DNA from: Rhodophyticola sp. CCM32
GTDB lineage: Bacteria; Pseudomonadota; Alphaproteobacteria; Rhodobacterales; Rhodobacteraceae
Assembly: GCF_004751985.1 (NCBI RefSeq)
Contig: NZ_CP038492.1
Coordinates: forward strand, 310,001-374,000
DNA: 64,000 bases
Direction: 5' to 3'
Below, in pieces: positions 25,386-34,170 of the stretch. Below the pieces are notes generated by a model. The model made no database searches. It was not told the DNA's origin and saw only the letters and a program-made list of their open reading frames with translations. Within the stretch, counting starts at the first letter, position 1, and the number at the start of each line of letters is the position of its first letter. A program made the translations under genes and the position numbers.

Positions 25386-26719
25386 TTACACGGTGTCGAG
25401 ATAGAGGCGTCGCTGCTCTTCCGCGGTCAGATCAGCCATATAATGCAGTTCCTGGCGTTTGGTGGCCAGCAGATTGGTCACCAGTTCACGCGGGAAAATG
25501 CGCGTGATATGGGGGCTTGTGGCAAAGGCGTCGATTGCGGCCTCCCATGTGGTGGGAAGCTGGTCGGGCATCTGGGTATAGGCGTTGCCGGTCAGCGCCG
25601 GGGCAGGTTGGGCGGCGTCTTCGATACCGTTCAGCGCTGCCCCAAGAATGGCCGCGATGAACAGATAGGGGTTGATATCCCCCCCCGCGACGCGGTGTTC
25701 GATCCGCTTGGCCGCGGGCGCACCGGCGGGGATGCGCAGCGCCGTGGTCCGGTTTTCATATCCCCAGGTGATGCCCGTAGGGGCGTGAGAGCCGGTGACA
25801 AACCGGTCATAGCTGGAGGCATGGGGCGCAAAAATCAGCATCGAACCGGACATGGCGGCAAGACAACCGGCAACGGCATGGTGCAAACGGGCAGAGCCCC
25901 TGGCTGTGCCATCGTCAAAGATATTCTGCCCGTCCGCATCAAGGATCGAGAAATGGCTGTGCAGCCCATTGCCCGCGTAATCGGCATAGGGCTTGGCCAT
26001 GAAACTGGCGGCGAACCCGTGTGTGCGGGCCAGACCGCGCACCATCAGCTTGAAAAGCCAGGCGTCATCGGCGGCTTTCAACGCGTCGGGCTGGTGCATC
26101 AGGTTGATCTCGAACTGGCCCGGCCCGGCCTCGGAAATCGCGGTGTCTGCGGGAATATCCATCGCCTCGCAGGCGTCATAGAGATCCGTCAGGAACAGAT
26201 CAAACGCATCCAACTGACGCATGGCCAGGGTTTCCGCCTGATGGCGGCGCTTGCCGGAAACCGGAGATTTCGGCACCCGCAGATCGGGGCCCTGATCATC
26301 GATGAGGTAGAATTCAAGCTCGGTCGCGACCACCGGGGTCAGGTCGCGCGCGGTATAGCGCTCCAGAACCCGGGCCAGCGCCTGGCGCGGATCGCCCTCA
26401 TAGGGGCGGCCATCCTCATGGAACATCCAGATCGGCAGCAATGCCGAGGGGGAGGCAAGCCAGGGCATCGGCAGAAACCCCCGTTCGGTCGGGTAAAGAA
26501 CGCCATCCGGGTCGCCACTGTCGAAGACCAGTGGACTGTTGTCGATATCCTCCCCCGGATATCGAGATTCATCACCGAATAGGGAAAGCGGGTTCCGTCC
26601 CGTTCCACCTTGCCCGCATAGCGCCGCGCAATCCGCTTGCCCCGCGCCTGCCCGTTGAGATCGGCGGCAGCGACGCGGATCGATGTCACTTCAGGGTGCT
26701 CGTCAAGATAGCTGCTCAT
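25386..26719 (-). pseudogene. Second glutamine synthetase paralogue (apparent frameshift near the N-terminus)
   Basis: The 5' part MSSYLDEHPEVTSIRVAAAD to MNLDIRG lies in one frame. From GVLYPTERGFLPMPW on, the enzyme continues in another (ATELEFYLIDDQG, EAGPGQFEINLMH, HSHFSILDADG, NRTTALRIPAG). The break is at a five-base C run (26552-26556, plus strand); one added base gives DIRGEDIDNSPLVFDSGDPD and a protein of about 444 residues. It is similar but not identical to the copy at 23293, so two different gamma-glutamyl ligases are likely. Its ATG overlaps the permease stop (ATGA). Confidence 0.8.
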
Positions 26720-27555
26720 CTGATCAGGTTCGGACGATAACGGATGCGGGACCGGGTTTCGGACGGAAGGTGCCGATTGAGACGGCCATTGATAACCCCG
26801 AACAGCAGGATAATGCAGAGGGTCAGCATAACGAAATACCCCGCCACGATCGGGTAGGGGACAAACGGGTTGAAGGTGCGATCCGCAAAATACTGCGCGT
26901 AGTAAAGCGCATCCCCCTTCTGCTGGAACGCCGGAAAGCCCGAGAAATAGACCAGCGTGGTGACATGGAACAGAAAGATCGCCTCATTGGTGTAAGACGG
27001 CCAGGCCAGACGCATGGTGGTGGGGAAGACCACGCGGCGAAACCGTGACCAGCCGGTCAGACCATAGGCGTCGGCGGCCTCCAGATCGCCCTTGGGGACC
27101 GAGCGGAGCGCGCCATAGAAAATCTCGGCCGCATAGGCAGAGGTGTTGAAGAACAGAACGATCAGCGCCCCAAGCCAGGCGCGGGCCAGCCAGCGGGTTT
27201 CGACCGTGATCTCGGTAAATCCCAGATGGATGTCGACCCCGAGGCGCGGCAACAGCACGAACAGCTCATAGGCCAGAAAGAACTGGATGAAGAGCGGTGA
27301 GCCCCGGAACGCAAAGATGAACCATTCGGCGGGTTTGCGGGTCAGCCTTGACCGTGTGTTCTTGGCGACGGCCAGGGTGACAGAAAAGAAGAAACCGGTG
27401 ATCAGGGCCAGCGTGCCGAAATAGATGTTCCAGATCATGCCTGATCCGATCAGGGTGAATTGTTCACACAGGGTGATGTCACCGCGCGGCAGCAGCCGTT
27501 CGCCATAGCCGAGGCTGCGCAGCCCGTAATCCTGAAGGGTCTGCCAGCAACTCAT
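26716..27555 (-). CDS. Polar amino acid/polyamine ABC transporter permease (HisM/GlnP type)
   Basis: 279-residue inner-membrane permease. The conserved loop AEIFYGALRSVPKGDLEAA followed by AYGLTGWSRFRRVVFP is the ATPase-docking region of the His/Glu/Gln family. Hydrophobic segments are near 35-60 and through the C-terminal half. Start 27555 overlaps the preceding permease stop by four bases. Partner of the permease at 27552 and the ATPase at 29761. Confidence 0.92.
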   Translation of the reverse strand: MSCWQTLQDYGLRSLGYGERLLPRGDITLCEQFTLIGSGMIWNIYFGTLALITGFFFSVTLAVAKNTRSRLTRKPAEWFIFAFRGSPLFIQFFLAYELFVLLPRLGVDIHLGFTEITVETRWLARAWLGALIVLFFNTSAYAAEIFYGALRSVPKGDLEAADAYGLTGWSRFRRVVFPTTMRLAWPSYTNEAIFLFHVTTLVYFSGFPAFQQKGDALYYAQYFADRTFNPFVPYPIVAGYFVMLTLCIILLFGVINGRLNRHLPSETRSRIRYRPNLIR

Positions 27556-28433
27556 GACGCGGCCTTCCGCTGGTCTTCGCCCGCCATGGTCGCCTGCCCG
27601 TGAGACAATCGCCGGGTCAGACGCCCCAGCACGATTTCCGAAATCCGCGTCATGCCCAGATAGAACACCAGAAGCCCAAGGAAATACCACAGCCGCCAGT
27701 CAGGATGCGGGTATTGATAGGTCGAGGTGCGCGAGCCGCCAAGCTCGCGCGCCCAATAAACGATATCCTCGACCCCAAGCAGGAACAGAAGCGGGGTGGC
27801 CTTGATCAGGATCATCCACAGGTTCGACAGGCCCGGCAGCGCATAGATCCACATTTGCGGCACCAGAATACGCCAGAAGCTTTGCCGCCGCGACATGCCA
27901 TAGGCCTCGGCGGTTTCCAGTTGCGCGCGCGGCACCGCCCGCATCGCCCCGAACAGAAGATTGGCGGCAAAGGCACCAAAGACGATGGCGAAGGTAAAGA
28001 CCGCGAGGGTGAAATTATAGGTTTCATGCACCCATTGCGGGGCGTTGTTTTGCGGGATTTTCGCCGCGCTACAGACCAGAAAATTCGCGCCCTGGCGGAT
28101 CGGGTCGGTCCAGTCGGGGCAGATCACCTGATGTTTGATCCATTCCAGCCCCTGATCCAGCGCAATCACGAAGAACAGGAAAAACGCGATATCGGGCACG
28201 CCGCGCACCATGGCGGTATAGGTCTTGCCAAGCCAGCGCAGGGGCGCGACCTGCGACCGCGACGCCATGGCGCCGACAAAGCCGAAGGCCAGCGCGGTCG
28301 GTGCGGTGACCGCCAGCAGAAATAGGACCGTCAGAAAGCTTTCGTAAAAGCGCAGATGCACGCCGTTGGTCAGATAACAGCTGAACCACCGGAAATTGTC
28401 CAACATGTCCGGGTCTGCGCAGAATTCGAACAT
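27552..28433 (-). CDS. Polar amino acid/polyamine ABC transporter permease (HisQ type)
   Basis: 293-residue inner-membrane permease. It has an N-terminal TM around 33-55, MVRGVPDIAFFLFFVIALDQ, and the docking loop FGAMRAVPRAQLETAEAYGM. A stretch of about 40 polar residues between the early helices (KHQVICPDWTDP to PQWVHE, including two Cys) probably faces the periplasm. It starts 6 bases after the stop of the DHFR-like gene. Confidence 0.92.
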   Translation of the reverse strand: MFEFCADPDMLDNFRWFSCYLTNGVHLRFYESFLTVLFLLAVTAPTALAFGFVGAMASRSQVAPLRWLGKTYTAMVRGVPDIAFFLFFVIALDQGLEWIKHQVICPDWTDPIRQGANFLVCSAAKIPQNNAPQWVHETYNFTLAVFTFAIVFGAFAANLLFGAMRAVPRAQLETAEAYGMSRRQSFWRILVPQMWIYALPGLSNLWMILIKATPLLFLLGVEDIVYWARELGGSRTSTYQYPHPDWRLWYFLGLLVFYLGMTRISEIVLGRLTRRLSHGQATMAGEDQRKAAS

Positions 28434-28439
28434 TGCGGC

Positions 28440-28952
28440 TCAGACCCCGTTTGCCAGTTGATAATCCAGCTTCACGATTCCCTTGTCGAATATTTCGGTG
28501 TCGGTCAGGCGCAGCGCCTGCGCCGTTCCGGCCGGGTAAAGCGGGATACCCGCGCCCAGAAGAACGGGGATGATGAACAATTCCAGCCGGCTGAGCAGCC
28601 CAAGAGAGATAAACCCGGCCTGAAGGCGGGCACCGCCGACAACCCAGACCTGATGATCCCGCATCGCCCCGGCGAAGCTTTCCAGACTATCGCTCCAGCG
28701 GGTTACATCAGCGGGCGGGTCGCCAAGCGGAGACGAGGTGACGACATAGCCGGTTTTCGCCGCATAGGGCCATGGCACATCGAAGCCGATGATCTGATCA
28801 TAGCTGTGCCGCCCCATGACCACCGTATCAATCCCGGCGAAAAAGGCGTCATGGCCGAAGGCCACATCCTGAAACGGGTCCAGAAACCCGACACCGCCAT
28901 CGGTGTCGGCCACATACCCATCTGCGCTGCAAGAGATATAGCCGCGAAGCAT
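28440..28952 (-). CDS. Dihydrofolate reductase family protein (RibD C-terminal-like)
   Basis: 170 residues with start MLRGYISCSADGYVAD, then GIDTVVMGRHSYD and VWVVGGARLQAGFI, the NADPH-binding Gly motif of the RibD-C/DHFR superfamily. Such stand-alone proteins (YwjB/YyaP-like) have no settled role. It lies within the amine importer operon, between binding protein and permease. The longer in-frame start at 29042 is rejected because it overlaps the binding-protein gene and hairpin. Confidence 0.85.
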   Translation of the reverse strand: MLRGYISCSADGYVADTDGGVGFLDPFQDVAFGHDAFFAGIDTVVMGRHSYDQIIGFDVPWPYAAKTGYVVTSSPLGDPPADVTRWSDSLESFAGAMRDHQVWVVGGARLQAGFISLGLLSRLELFIIPVLLGAGIPLYPAGTAQALRLTDTEIFDKGIVKLDYQLANGV

Positions 28953-28970
28953 CCTGCCCCCGAACTGTGA

Positions 28971-28992
28971 CTGCCCCGGAAAACCGGGGCAG
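28971..28992 (-). other. Stem-loop after the binding-protein gene
   Basis: CTGCCCCGG pairs perfectly with CCGGGGCAG around a 4-base loop, 13 bases after the binding-protein stop. No clear U-run follows on the minus strand, so attenuation or mRNA protection rather than full termination is expected. Confidence 0.6.
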
Positions 28993-29004
28993 TCTTTCGT
29001 CAGA

Positions 29005-29733
29005 TCAGAAGGTTTCGGCGTCTTCGCCGAACCATTCCACAATCAGGGTGTTCAGCGTGCCGTCATCTTTCATCGACTGGATCGCGGCGTTGAATGTGTC
29101 ACGCAGGTCCGTATCGGTTTCACGCAGGCCCATGCCGACACCGCCACCCAATTGCACCGGGTCGCCCACAACCCGCAGATCCGCATCTTCATTGGCAATC
29201 GGCAGCAGGAAATCGCCATCTGCAAACACCGCATCGGCCTCTCCATTGCGGACGGCGGCAACGGTTTCATCGGGGGTGGCGAATTCCAGCAATACCGCGC
29301 CGGTCTCGGCGATATAGCCCGCCTGAATCGTGTTGGTCTGGGCCGCGATCACGCCACTTTCCAGATCCGCATCATCGCTGAGCGCGATGAACAGGGACGA
29401 GGCGGGCGGGATGTAATTCTGGGTGAAGTCGATAACTTCATCACGTTCATCGGTGATGCTCATCCCCGCGATGATCGTGTCGTAATTGCCCGAGGTCAGA
29501 TTGGGAATGATCGAATCCCATTCATTGGTGACCCATTCACAGGTCAGCTCGGCGCGGGCGCAAAGCTCATCGCCCAGAACCCGTTCAAACCCGTCCACTT
29601 CGCCATCATCATTGATGAAGTTGTAAGGAGGATAGGCGCCTTCCGTGCCCATGCGGACAACCGAATGCCCGTCGGCCAGCGCGACACCGGCGGACATCGC
29701 CAGAATGACGGAGGAAAGGATGATGTTTTTCAT
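29005..29733 (-). CDS. ABC transporter substrate-binding protein (family 3)
   Basis: 242-residue periplasmic binding protein. The signal peptide is at 1-20 (LSSVILAMSAGVALA, cleaved before DGHSVVRMG). The family-3 signature MGTEGAYPPYNFINDDGEVDGFE is followed by ITDERDEVIDFTQNY. These bind polar amino acids, opines or amines; the gamma-glutamylation genes downstream favour a polyamine or related amine. RBS GGGAG lies just before the ATG. Confidence 0.93.
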   Translation of the reverse strand: MKNIILSSVILAMSAGVALADGHSVVRMGTEGAYPPYNFINDDGEVDGFERVLGDELCARAELTCEWVTNEWDSIIPNLTSGNYDTIIAGMSITDERDEVIDFTQNYIPPASSLFIALSDDADLESGVIAAQTNTIQAGYIAETGAVLLEFATPDETVAAVRNGEADAVFADGDFLLPIANEDADLRVVGDPVQLGGGVGMGLRETDTDLRDTFNAAIQSMKDDGTLNTLIVEWFGEDAETF

Positions 29734-29760
29734 TTTTGATACTCCCTGGTTGGTATTGCC

Positions 29761-30543
29761 TCAGGCGGCGGTATGGCCATGGCTGAGGAATTGCTGAAGA
29801 CGCGGTGATCTGGGGGCGCCGAAAATCTGCTCGGGCGGGCCTTCTTCTTCGATGCGGCCCTCATGGAGGAAAATGACATGGTCGCTGACATCCCGGGCCA
29901 AGCGCATGTCATGGGTGACCAGAATCATGGTGCGGCCTTCCGTGGCCAGATCCTTGATAACCTTGACAACTTCCTGCTCAAGCTCCGGATCAAGGGCCGA
30001 GGTGGGTTCGTCAAACAGCAAGGCGCGCGGCTGCATGCACAGTGCCCGCGCGATGGCGGCGCGCTGTTGCTGACCGCCGGAAAGCTGCGCAGGCCAGGCC
30101 GCGCATTTGGAGCCGATGCCGACCTTGTCGAGAAGGGCACGCGCGCGGGTTTCTACCTGCGTCTTCTCCTCACCCAGAACCGTGACCGGGGCCTCCATCA
30201 CGTTCTGGAGGATGGTCATATGGGCCCAGAGGTTGAATTGCTGGAACACCATGGAAAGATTGGTGCGGATGCGGGTCACCTGGGCCGCATCCGCCGGGCG
30301 GCGGATATTCCCGGTGCCGCGCCAATGCACCGCTTCCCCTTCAAACAGAATCTCGCCCTGCTGGCTGTCTTCCAGCAGATTGGCACAGCGCAGAAGCGTG
30401 GATTTGCCCGACCCGGACGACCCGATCAGCGACACCACATCGCCCGCCTCAGCCCGCAGATCGACACCGCGCAGCACGTCCAGAGCACCAAAACTTTTAT
30501 GTAGGCCAGAGATTTCGATCACCGGCGGGGGCACAGAAGTCAC
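29761..30543 (-). CDS. Polar amino acid/amine ABC transporter ATP-binding protein (HisP type)
   Basis: 260 residues with Walker A GSSGSGKSTLLRC, signature LSGGQQQRAAIARAL, and Walker B with D-loop LLFDEPTSALDPELE. It has the HisP-specific insert with GTGNIRR between Walker A and Q-loop. First gene of a minus-strand operon running to 22001. The 121 bases upstream hold its promoter region, but I cannot assign boxes with certainty. Confidence 0.95.
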   Translation of the reverse strand: MTSVPPPVIEISGLHKSFGALDVLRGVDLRAEAGDVVSLIGSSGSGKSTLLRCANLLEDSQQGEILFEGEAVHWRGTGNIRRPADAAQVTRIRTNLSMVFQQFNLWAHMTILQNVMEAPVTVLGEEKTQVETRARALLDKVGIGSKCAAWPAQLSGGQQQRAAIARALCMQPRALLFDEPTSALDPELEQEVVKVIKDLATEGRTMILVTHDMRLARDVSDHVIFLHEGRIEEEGPPEQIFGAPRSPRLQQFLSHGHTAA

Positions 30544-30664
30544 GGGGCGGCAGCTTCCCTGTTTGTTTCAGGGATTTGTCCTCAGAATCGGGTCAATTGC
30601 AATGAATTATTGGCAAGTAGACCTTGGGTAAGGGCGCGTATGCGCCCAAAAAATCAGCGCATGC

Positions 30665-31405
30665 CTAAAGCGCGGGCGGGATTGGTTGCGCCAGATAAGC
30701 GGCTTTCGGGATGATCGGGAAACCCTGCAAATCCAGCATCTGCCTGTCTGCGGGTGCCAGTGCCTCCAGCGCATTGTGCAGCGCTTTGCGGATCGGTTCA
30801 GGATCCCGGGTTTTGGCAGAGATCAGCGGCAGCCCCGGTGTCGGCGCGGTACGGGCGATCTCTGTCAGATTGGCGGTCCAGGGGGCATAGCGGGTCAAAA
30901 GCCGCCAAGTCTGGGCATCAATGGCGGCCAGATCGGCCTGCCCGTCAACCACGGCGCGGGCCGAGGCCTCATGCGCCCCGGTGATCAGGGGTGTCTTCAG
31001 GTCAAGTTTGCTCTCAATGGCCCAGACTGAGAGCGCGGCCCAGCCCGACTGGCTGAGCGGATCATTGACCGCCGGGTGCGGCGCGGGGCTTGGCCCGGCA
31101 GGGGCATCAGCCGCCCGGGCGATGATGACACTGTTGTAATGGCCGGGTGGACAGCCCGGCAGGGCATAATCAGGCGTGGCGATCAGCGTGACATGGGGCG
31201 CCAGCCGGGCGCGATAGGGCAATCCGCAGGTCTGCGCCAGAATCAGATCGGGGCTTTGCCAGATCTCCCAGGGATCGGTGTCGCGGATCAGCGTGGCGGG
31301 CGCATCAACCCCCTGATCCTGCAGGGCCCGGGCGATCAGCGCCCATAACCGGTCGGTCGCGCCCCGCGTCTCGGCCCGGTCATACATCGGCAGGGCGGCG
31401 ATCAT
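30665..31405 (-). CDS. PhnD-like phosphate/phosphonate-type binding protein without signal peptide
   Basis: 246 residues of the PhnD/PF12974 fold (IAALPMYDRAETRGATDRLW, LILAQTCGLPYRARLAP, GAHEASARAVVDGQADLAAI). It lacks an N-terminal export signal, and no permease or ATPase adjoins it, so it may be cytoplasmic or a sensor-like protein. Its start overlaps the stop of the TerB gene by four bases, suggesting co-translation. A GC hairpin (GGGCGCGTATGCGCCC) follows its stop. Confidence 0.78.
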   Translation of the reverse strand: MIAALPMYDRAETRGATDRLWALIARALQDQGVDAPATLIRDTDPWEIWQSPDLILAQTCGLPYRARLAPHVTLIATPDYALPGCPPGHYNSVIIARAADAPAGPSPAPHPAVNDPLSQSGWAALSVWAIESKLDLKTPLITGAHEASARAVVDGQADLAAIDAQTWRLLTRYAPWTANLTEIARTAPTPGLPLISAKTRDPEPIRKALHNALEALAPADRQMLDLQGFPIIPKAAYLAQPIPPAL

Positions 31406-31845
31406 GGGCGGCGGGCAGTCACCCGCTGGCGGGCCAGATTGCTGTCGCGGTCATTGACGCCAAGCATCGGGGCCACAAGCCGCATCAAGGCGTTTTCATC
31501 CTGATCGCGGATGCCATCGGCCAGCACGATTTCCCAAAGGGATTCGATCACCTGTTCGCGGTCTTCATAGGCGACGGCATCCTTGATCGCGCGGGTGAAG
31601 CGCACCGTATCGGGGGCCTGCGCCTCAACGGTTTCCGCATCTGTCCGCAACTTGCTGGCCTCGAACGGGGACAGACCATAGCGGCTGGCCAGCAGGCGGT
31701 CGATCCGGTCAATCTCGGCCTGGGCGTATTCGCCATCGGTCCGGGCAATCCGCACCAGAAGCGCGGCAAGGGCCAGCCGCGCATCGGGATCGGACAGGGG
31801 TTCCGGCTCGGGCGCCGTCAGGCGGCGTATGAAATCACCAAACAT
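31402..31845 (-). CDS. TerB-like (tellurite resistance/DUF533-type) protein
   Basis: 147-residue all-helical cytoplasmic protein. ALAALLVRIARTDGEYAQAE and IVLADGIRDQDENALMRLVA are the two acidic repeats of TerB-fold proteins, which can bind divalent metal. Here it is not part of a ter operon; it is coupled with the PhnD-like gene. Role unknown; likely a membrane-associated stress or metal-responsive factor. Confidence 0.8.
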   Translation of the reverse strand: MFGDFIRRLTAPEPEPLSDPDARLALAALLVRIARTDGEYAQAEIDRIDRLLASRYGLSPFEASKLRTDAETVEAQAPDTVRFTRAIKDAVAYEDREQVIESLWEIVLADGIRDQDENALMRLVAPMLGVNDRDSNLARQRVTARRP

Positions 31846-31905
31846 GGGCCTTCATATGGGTATTTTGCGGCCCGCGTAAAGCTGGCCCTGTCTCAGATGC
31901 CCGCC

Positions 31906-32793
31906 TCAGGGGCATCTGATACGCCCTGAAGAGATTGGCACTGCGCTGCCCGCGACGCGGATCGCAGTGATCTTGCCGCGCGAGATCTCGGTGGTCAGGC
32001 GTATCTGACTGGGGCGGCCCATTTCGATGCCCTGGGAAAGATGGGTCACCATCGTGCCATCGCCAAGCGCGCCATTGGCCAGCAATTGCGCGGCCAGAAT
32101 GGCGCTGGCCGACCCGGTTGCAGGGTCTTCGGGAATACCCGCGCCGGGGTCGAACATACGCGCCTGATAGCTGTCCTGCCCGATACCGGTATAAAGATAG
32201 ACACTGTCGAGCCCGGCGGCAGCCACCATTTGCGACCAATGGGGTTCAACCGGGCGGGCCCGGGCCAGCGCATCAAGATCGGCAACCGGGGCATAAATAA
32301 AGGCCGGACCGGCTTGCCATATGCCGGGCTTATGTGGGCCAATGGCGTCTTCGGGTAGATCAAGGGCCGCAGCAATCTGCGCCGGTTCCGCCTTGCCGGG
32401 AAGGGCCACGGGCTGTTTCGGGGCGGTGAATTCCGCAGTGATGGCCGACCCTGCGCGGATCACGGTGACCGGCACCAGGCCCGCGCGCTCCTCCAGCGTG
32501 ATCAAGGTCTCGAAGTCCCCCTCGGGCCGGGCTGTTGTCGCCAGATGAATGGCGCAGCCGATAGTGGGGTGGCCGGCAAAGGGAATCTCATCGGTCGGGA
32601 AGAAGATGCGGACCTTGGCGGTATGGGCCGGATCGTCCGGGGTCTGGACGAATATGGTCTCGGACAGGTTGAACTCCCGCGCGATGGTCTGCATCTGCGA
32701 TGTGCCAAGCGCGTCAGCTCCTTCGACAATCGCCAGCGGGTTGCCCGCAAACCCCCGGTCGGCGAACACGTCATAGGTGGAAAACTTCAACAT
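31906..32793 (-). CDS. PhzF family isomerase-like protein
   Basis: 295 residues with diaminopimelate-epimerase-like fold: STYDVFADRGFAGNPLAIV, the catalytic-Glu motif FNLSETIFV, IPFAGHPTIGCA, and GIPEDPATGSASAIL in the second half. Members isomerise trans-2,3-dihydro-3-hydroxyanthranilate in phenazine makers, but most bacterial copies, as here without other phz genes, have unknown substrates. Confidence 0.9.
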   Translation of the reverse strand: MLKFSTYDVFADRGFAGNPLAIVEGADALGTSQMQTIAREFNLSETIFVQTPDDPAHTAKVRIFFPTDEIPFAGHPTIGCAIHLATTARPEGDFETLITLEERAGLVPVTVIRAGSAITAEFTAPKQPVALPGKAEPAQIAAALDLPEDAIGPHKPGIWQAGPAFIYAPVADLDALARARPVEPHWSQMVAAAGLDSVYLYTGIGQDSYQARMFDPGAGIPEDPATGSASAILAAQLLANGALGDGTMVTHLSQGIEMGRPSQIRLTTEISRGKITAIRVAGSAVPISSGRIRCP

Positions 32794-32870
32794 CTTACGG
32801 TTCCTTCGGCAAGCGGCTCACGGGGTCCGGGCGATATTCAGAATTGGCCGGGCCAAGAGGAATGGCAAGC

Positions 32871-32974
32871 TAACGCACCCTGCCTTAAACTTGACTCACA
32901 AATACCCTGCCACGCTTCGCGTTCCTAGGGTATTTGTGATGCGCGATGTCTCAGGTTTAAGGCAGGGTACTCTA
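32871..32974 (+). repeat. Family A element, copy 2 (104 bp)
   Basis: Same orientation and length as copy 1 (CACCCTGCCTTAAACTTGAC to CAGGTTTAAGGCAGGGTA). It sits between the phzF-like start and the outer-membrane gene, flanked by TA on both sides. Confidence 0.9.
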
Positions 32975-33065
32975 AAGAACGTATATACCCATAACCCGAT
33001 CAGACTTGCCGCAGCGCGACAGGGGCACCAGACGGCGCCCCTGCTTGAGGATGAGATATATGGGA

Positions 33066-33644
33066 TCAAAAATGATAGGCCACGCCAAGTGAAACTGCGT
33101 TTGTATCAATATCAAACCCTGGGGGCACACCGCCGCCGGACAGGTCCATACTCGAACGGGAATATTCAATCCGGGCGGAAATATTGTTGGCGATCATCGC
33201 CTCAAAGCCCAGACCGAAGACGGGGCCATCCGCGGACAGATCACCGGATAGGCCGGCAAGCGACACATCGGTGTCTACATAGCCCAGGCTGCCGTAGAGC
33301 AACACATTCCCGATGGTATACCCAACCCGGCCACGCAGCGTGATCGTGTCTTCCAGGGTCAGATCAAGGCCCGGGATTGCCGTTGCGGTGGCGTCGCTGC
33401 CATAGCTCAACTCACCACCGACAACCCAGTCCCCACCAAGGGCGTGATTATAGCCGCCAAACAGCACGACGTTTTCGTCGCTGCCAAACGGGAGATTGAG
33501 GCTACTCATGTCCGGGTTAATCGACTGGATTTCCAGACCGCCATAGAAGCCCTGCCATTGCAACGCGTCCTGGGCAGAGGCCGTGCCGACTACGGCAGCA
33601 GAAACAGCCGCAGCGGCGGTAAGGGTTTTAATGAATTTTGACAT
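33066..33644 (-). CDS. Outer membrane beta-barrel protein (OmpA/Omp25-like)
   Basis: 192 residues. A Sec signal peptide (1-24, ending GTASAQ) is followed by WQGFYGGLEIQSINP and alternating amphipathic strands, and ends with a C-terminal aromatic residue in GVAYHF, the outer-membrane insertion signal. Repeated G-x-L/V-G-Y patterns suggest an eight-stranded barrel. Single-gene unit. Role probably structural or adhesive, as in alphaproteobacterial Omp25-like proteins. Confidence 0.88.
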   Translation of the reverse strand: MSKFIKTLTAAAAVSAAVVGTASAQDALQWQGFYGGLEIQSINPDMSSLNLPFGSDENVVLFGGYNHALGGDWVVGGELSYGSDATATAIPGLDLTLEDTITLRGRVGYTIGNVLLYGSLGYVDTDVSLAGLSGDLSADGPVFGLGFEAMIANNISARIEYSRSSMDLSGGGVPPGFDIDTNAVSLGVAYHF

Positions 33645-33843
33645 CTCAAATTTCTCCTAAAATCGCCCTGGCATAAATGTCAGGGTTCGCCTGTCTGTCG
33701 GACGGCATGGAAAAATGGTTCAAAACCCGTACCGAATGGAAGCGTTTCGAGTAAGCCTTGTATCGGAAAATGCGGCCTGTCGACGTCGGTTTAAACGCGT
33801 ATTTTCAATATGGTTAGAGCGCAGGCAAAAGCTCTGCATCGCC

Positions 33844-34051
33844 TACAGCCCCCGCCTTAAACCCCGCATCACCATTGCCCTGCCGCGCCTTTGGCGTTCT
33901 CGGGGCAGTGGCGATATGTCATGGCTCAAATTACAGCATGCTGCCTTACACCCGAGACATCGCGCATCACAAATGTCCCGAGAACGCGAAGCGTGGCAGG
34001 GTATTTGTGATTCAAGTTTAAGGCAGGGTGTTTTAAAGGCGGGGGGCTGTA
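33844..34051. repeat. Family A' element (GC-rich relative of A) interrupted by A copy 3
   Basis: Outer element from TACAGCCCCCGCCTTAAA to AAGGCGGGGGGCTGTA, with GCCCTGCCGCGCCTTTGGCG inside. Its body is split at CTCAAATTA / TAAAGGCGG by a full family A copy. Removing 33932-34033 would restore a single TA. The 33650-34300 interval holds no credible gene. Confidence 0.8.
33932..34035 (-). repeat. Family A element, copy 3 (inserted in A')
   Basis: 104-bp copy in reverse orientation (CAGCATGCTGCCTTACACCC to CAAGTTTAAGGCAGGGTG), with TA at both borders. It lies at the same relative site of A' as the 213-bp family B element at 61499. Confidence 0.9.
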
Positions 34052-34170
34052 GGCATTGCGCAGAGGGCAGAGCCCGAACCGAGAGGAGGGCGAGAAACGC
34101 CCGCACACCGTGGAGGCGGTTCAGACGCTGCCCGGCAGAGCCGCCGGGCGACAAGATGATACGGGGTGGT
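34052..34170 (+). repeat. Family D element, copy 1
   Basis: CATTGCGCAGAGGGCAGAGC then CCGAACCGAGAGG, a GC-rich hairpin (GCCCGGCAGAGCCGCCGGGC), and GGGGTGGTTCAGAAT. The same blocks occur in reverse at 42163-42282. It lies beside A' and before the pyrG 3' end. Confidence 0.55.

Noticed and set aside
22001..26719. Programmed ribosomal frameshifting as explanation of the split genes
   Set aside because: Unrelated genes share simple G/C runs without a consistent slippery site or downstream structure, and the families are not known for frameshifting; error or mutation is simpler.
30625..30660. GGGCGCGTATGCGCCC followed by AAAAAA as a terminator
   Set aside because: The A-run would serve neither flanking minus-strand gene as a U-run after the hairpin; only a weak hairpin claim is possible.
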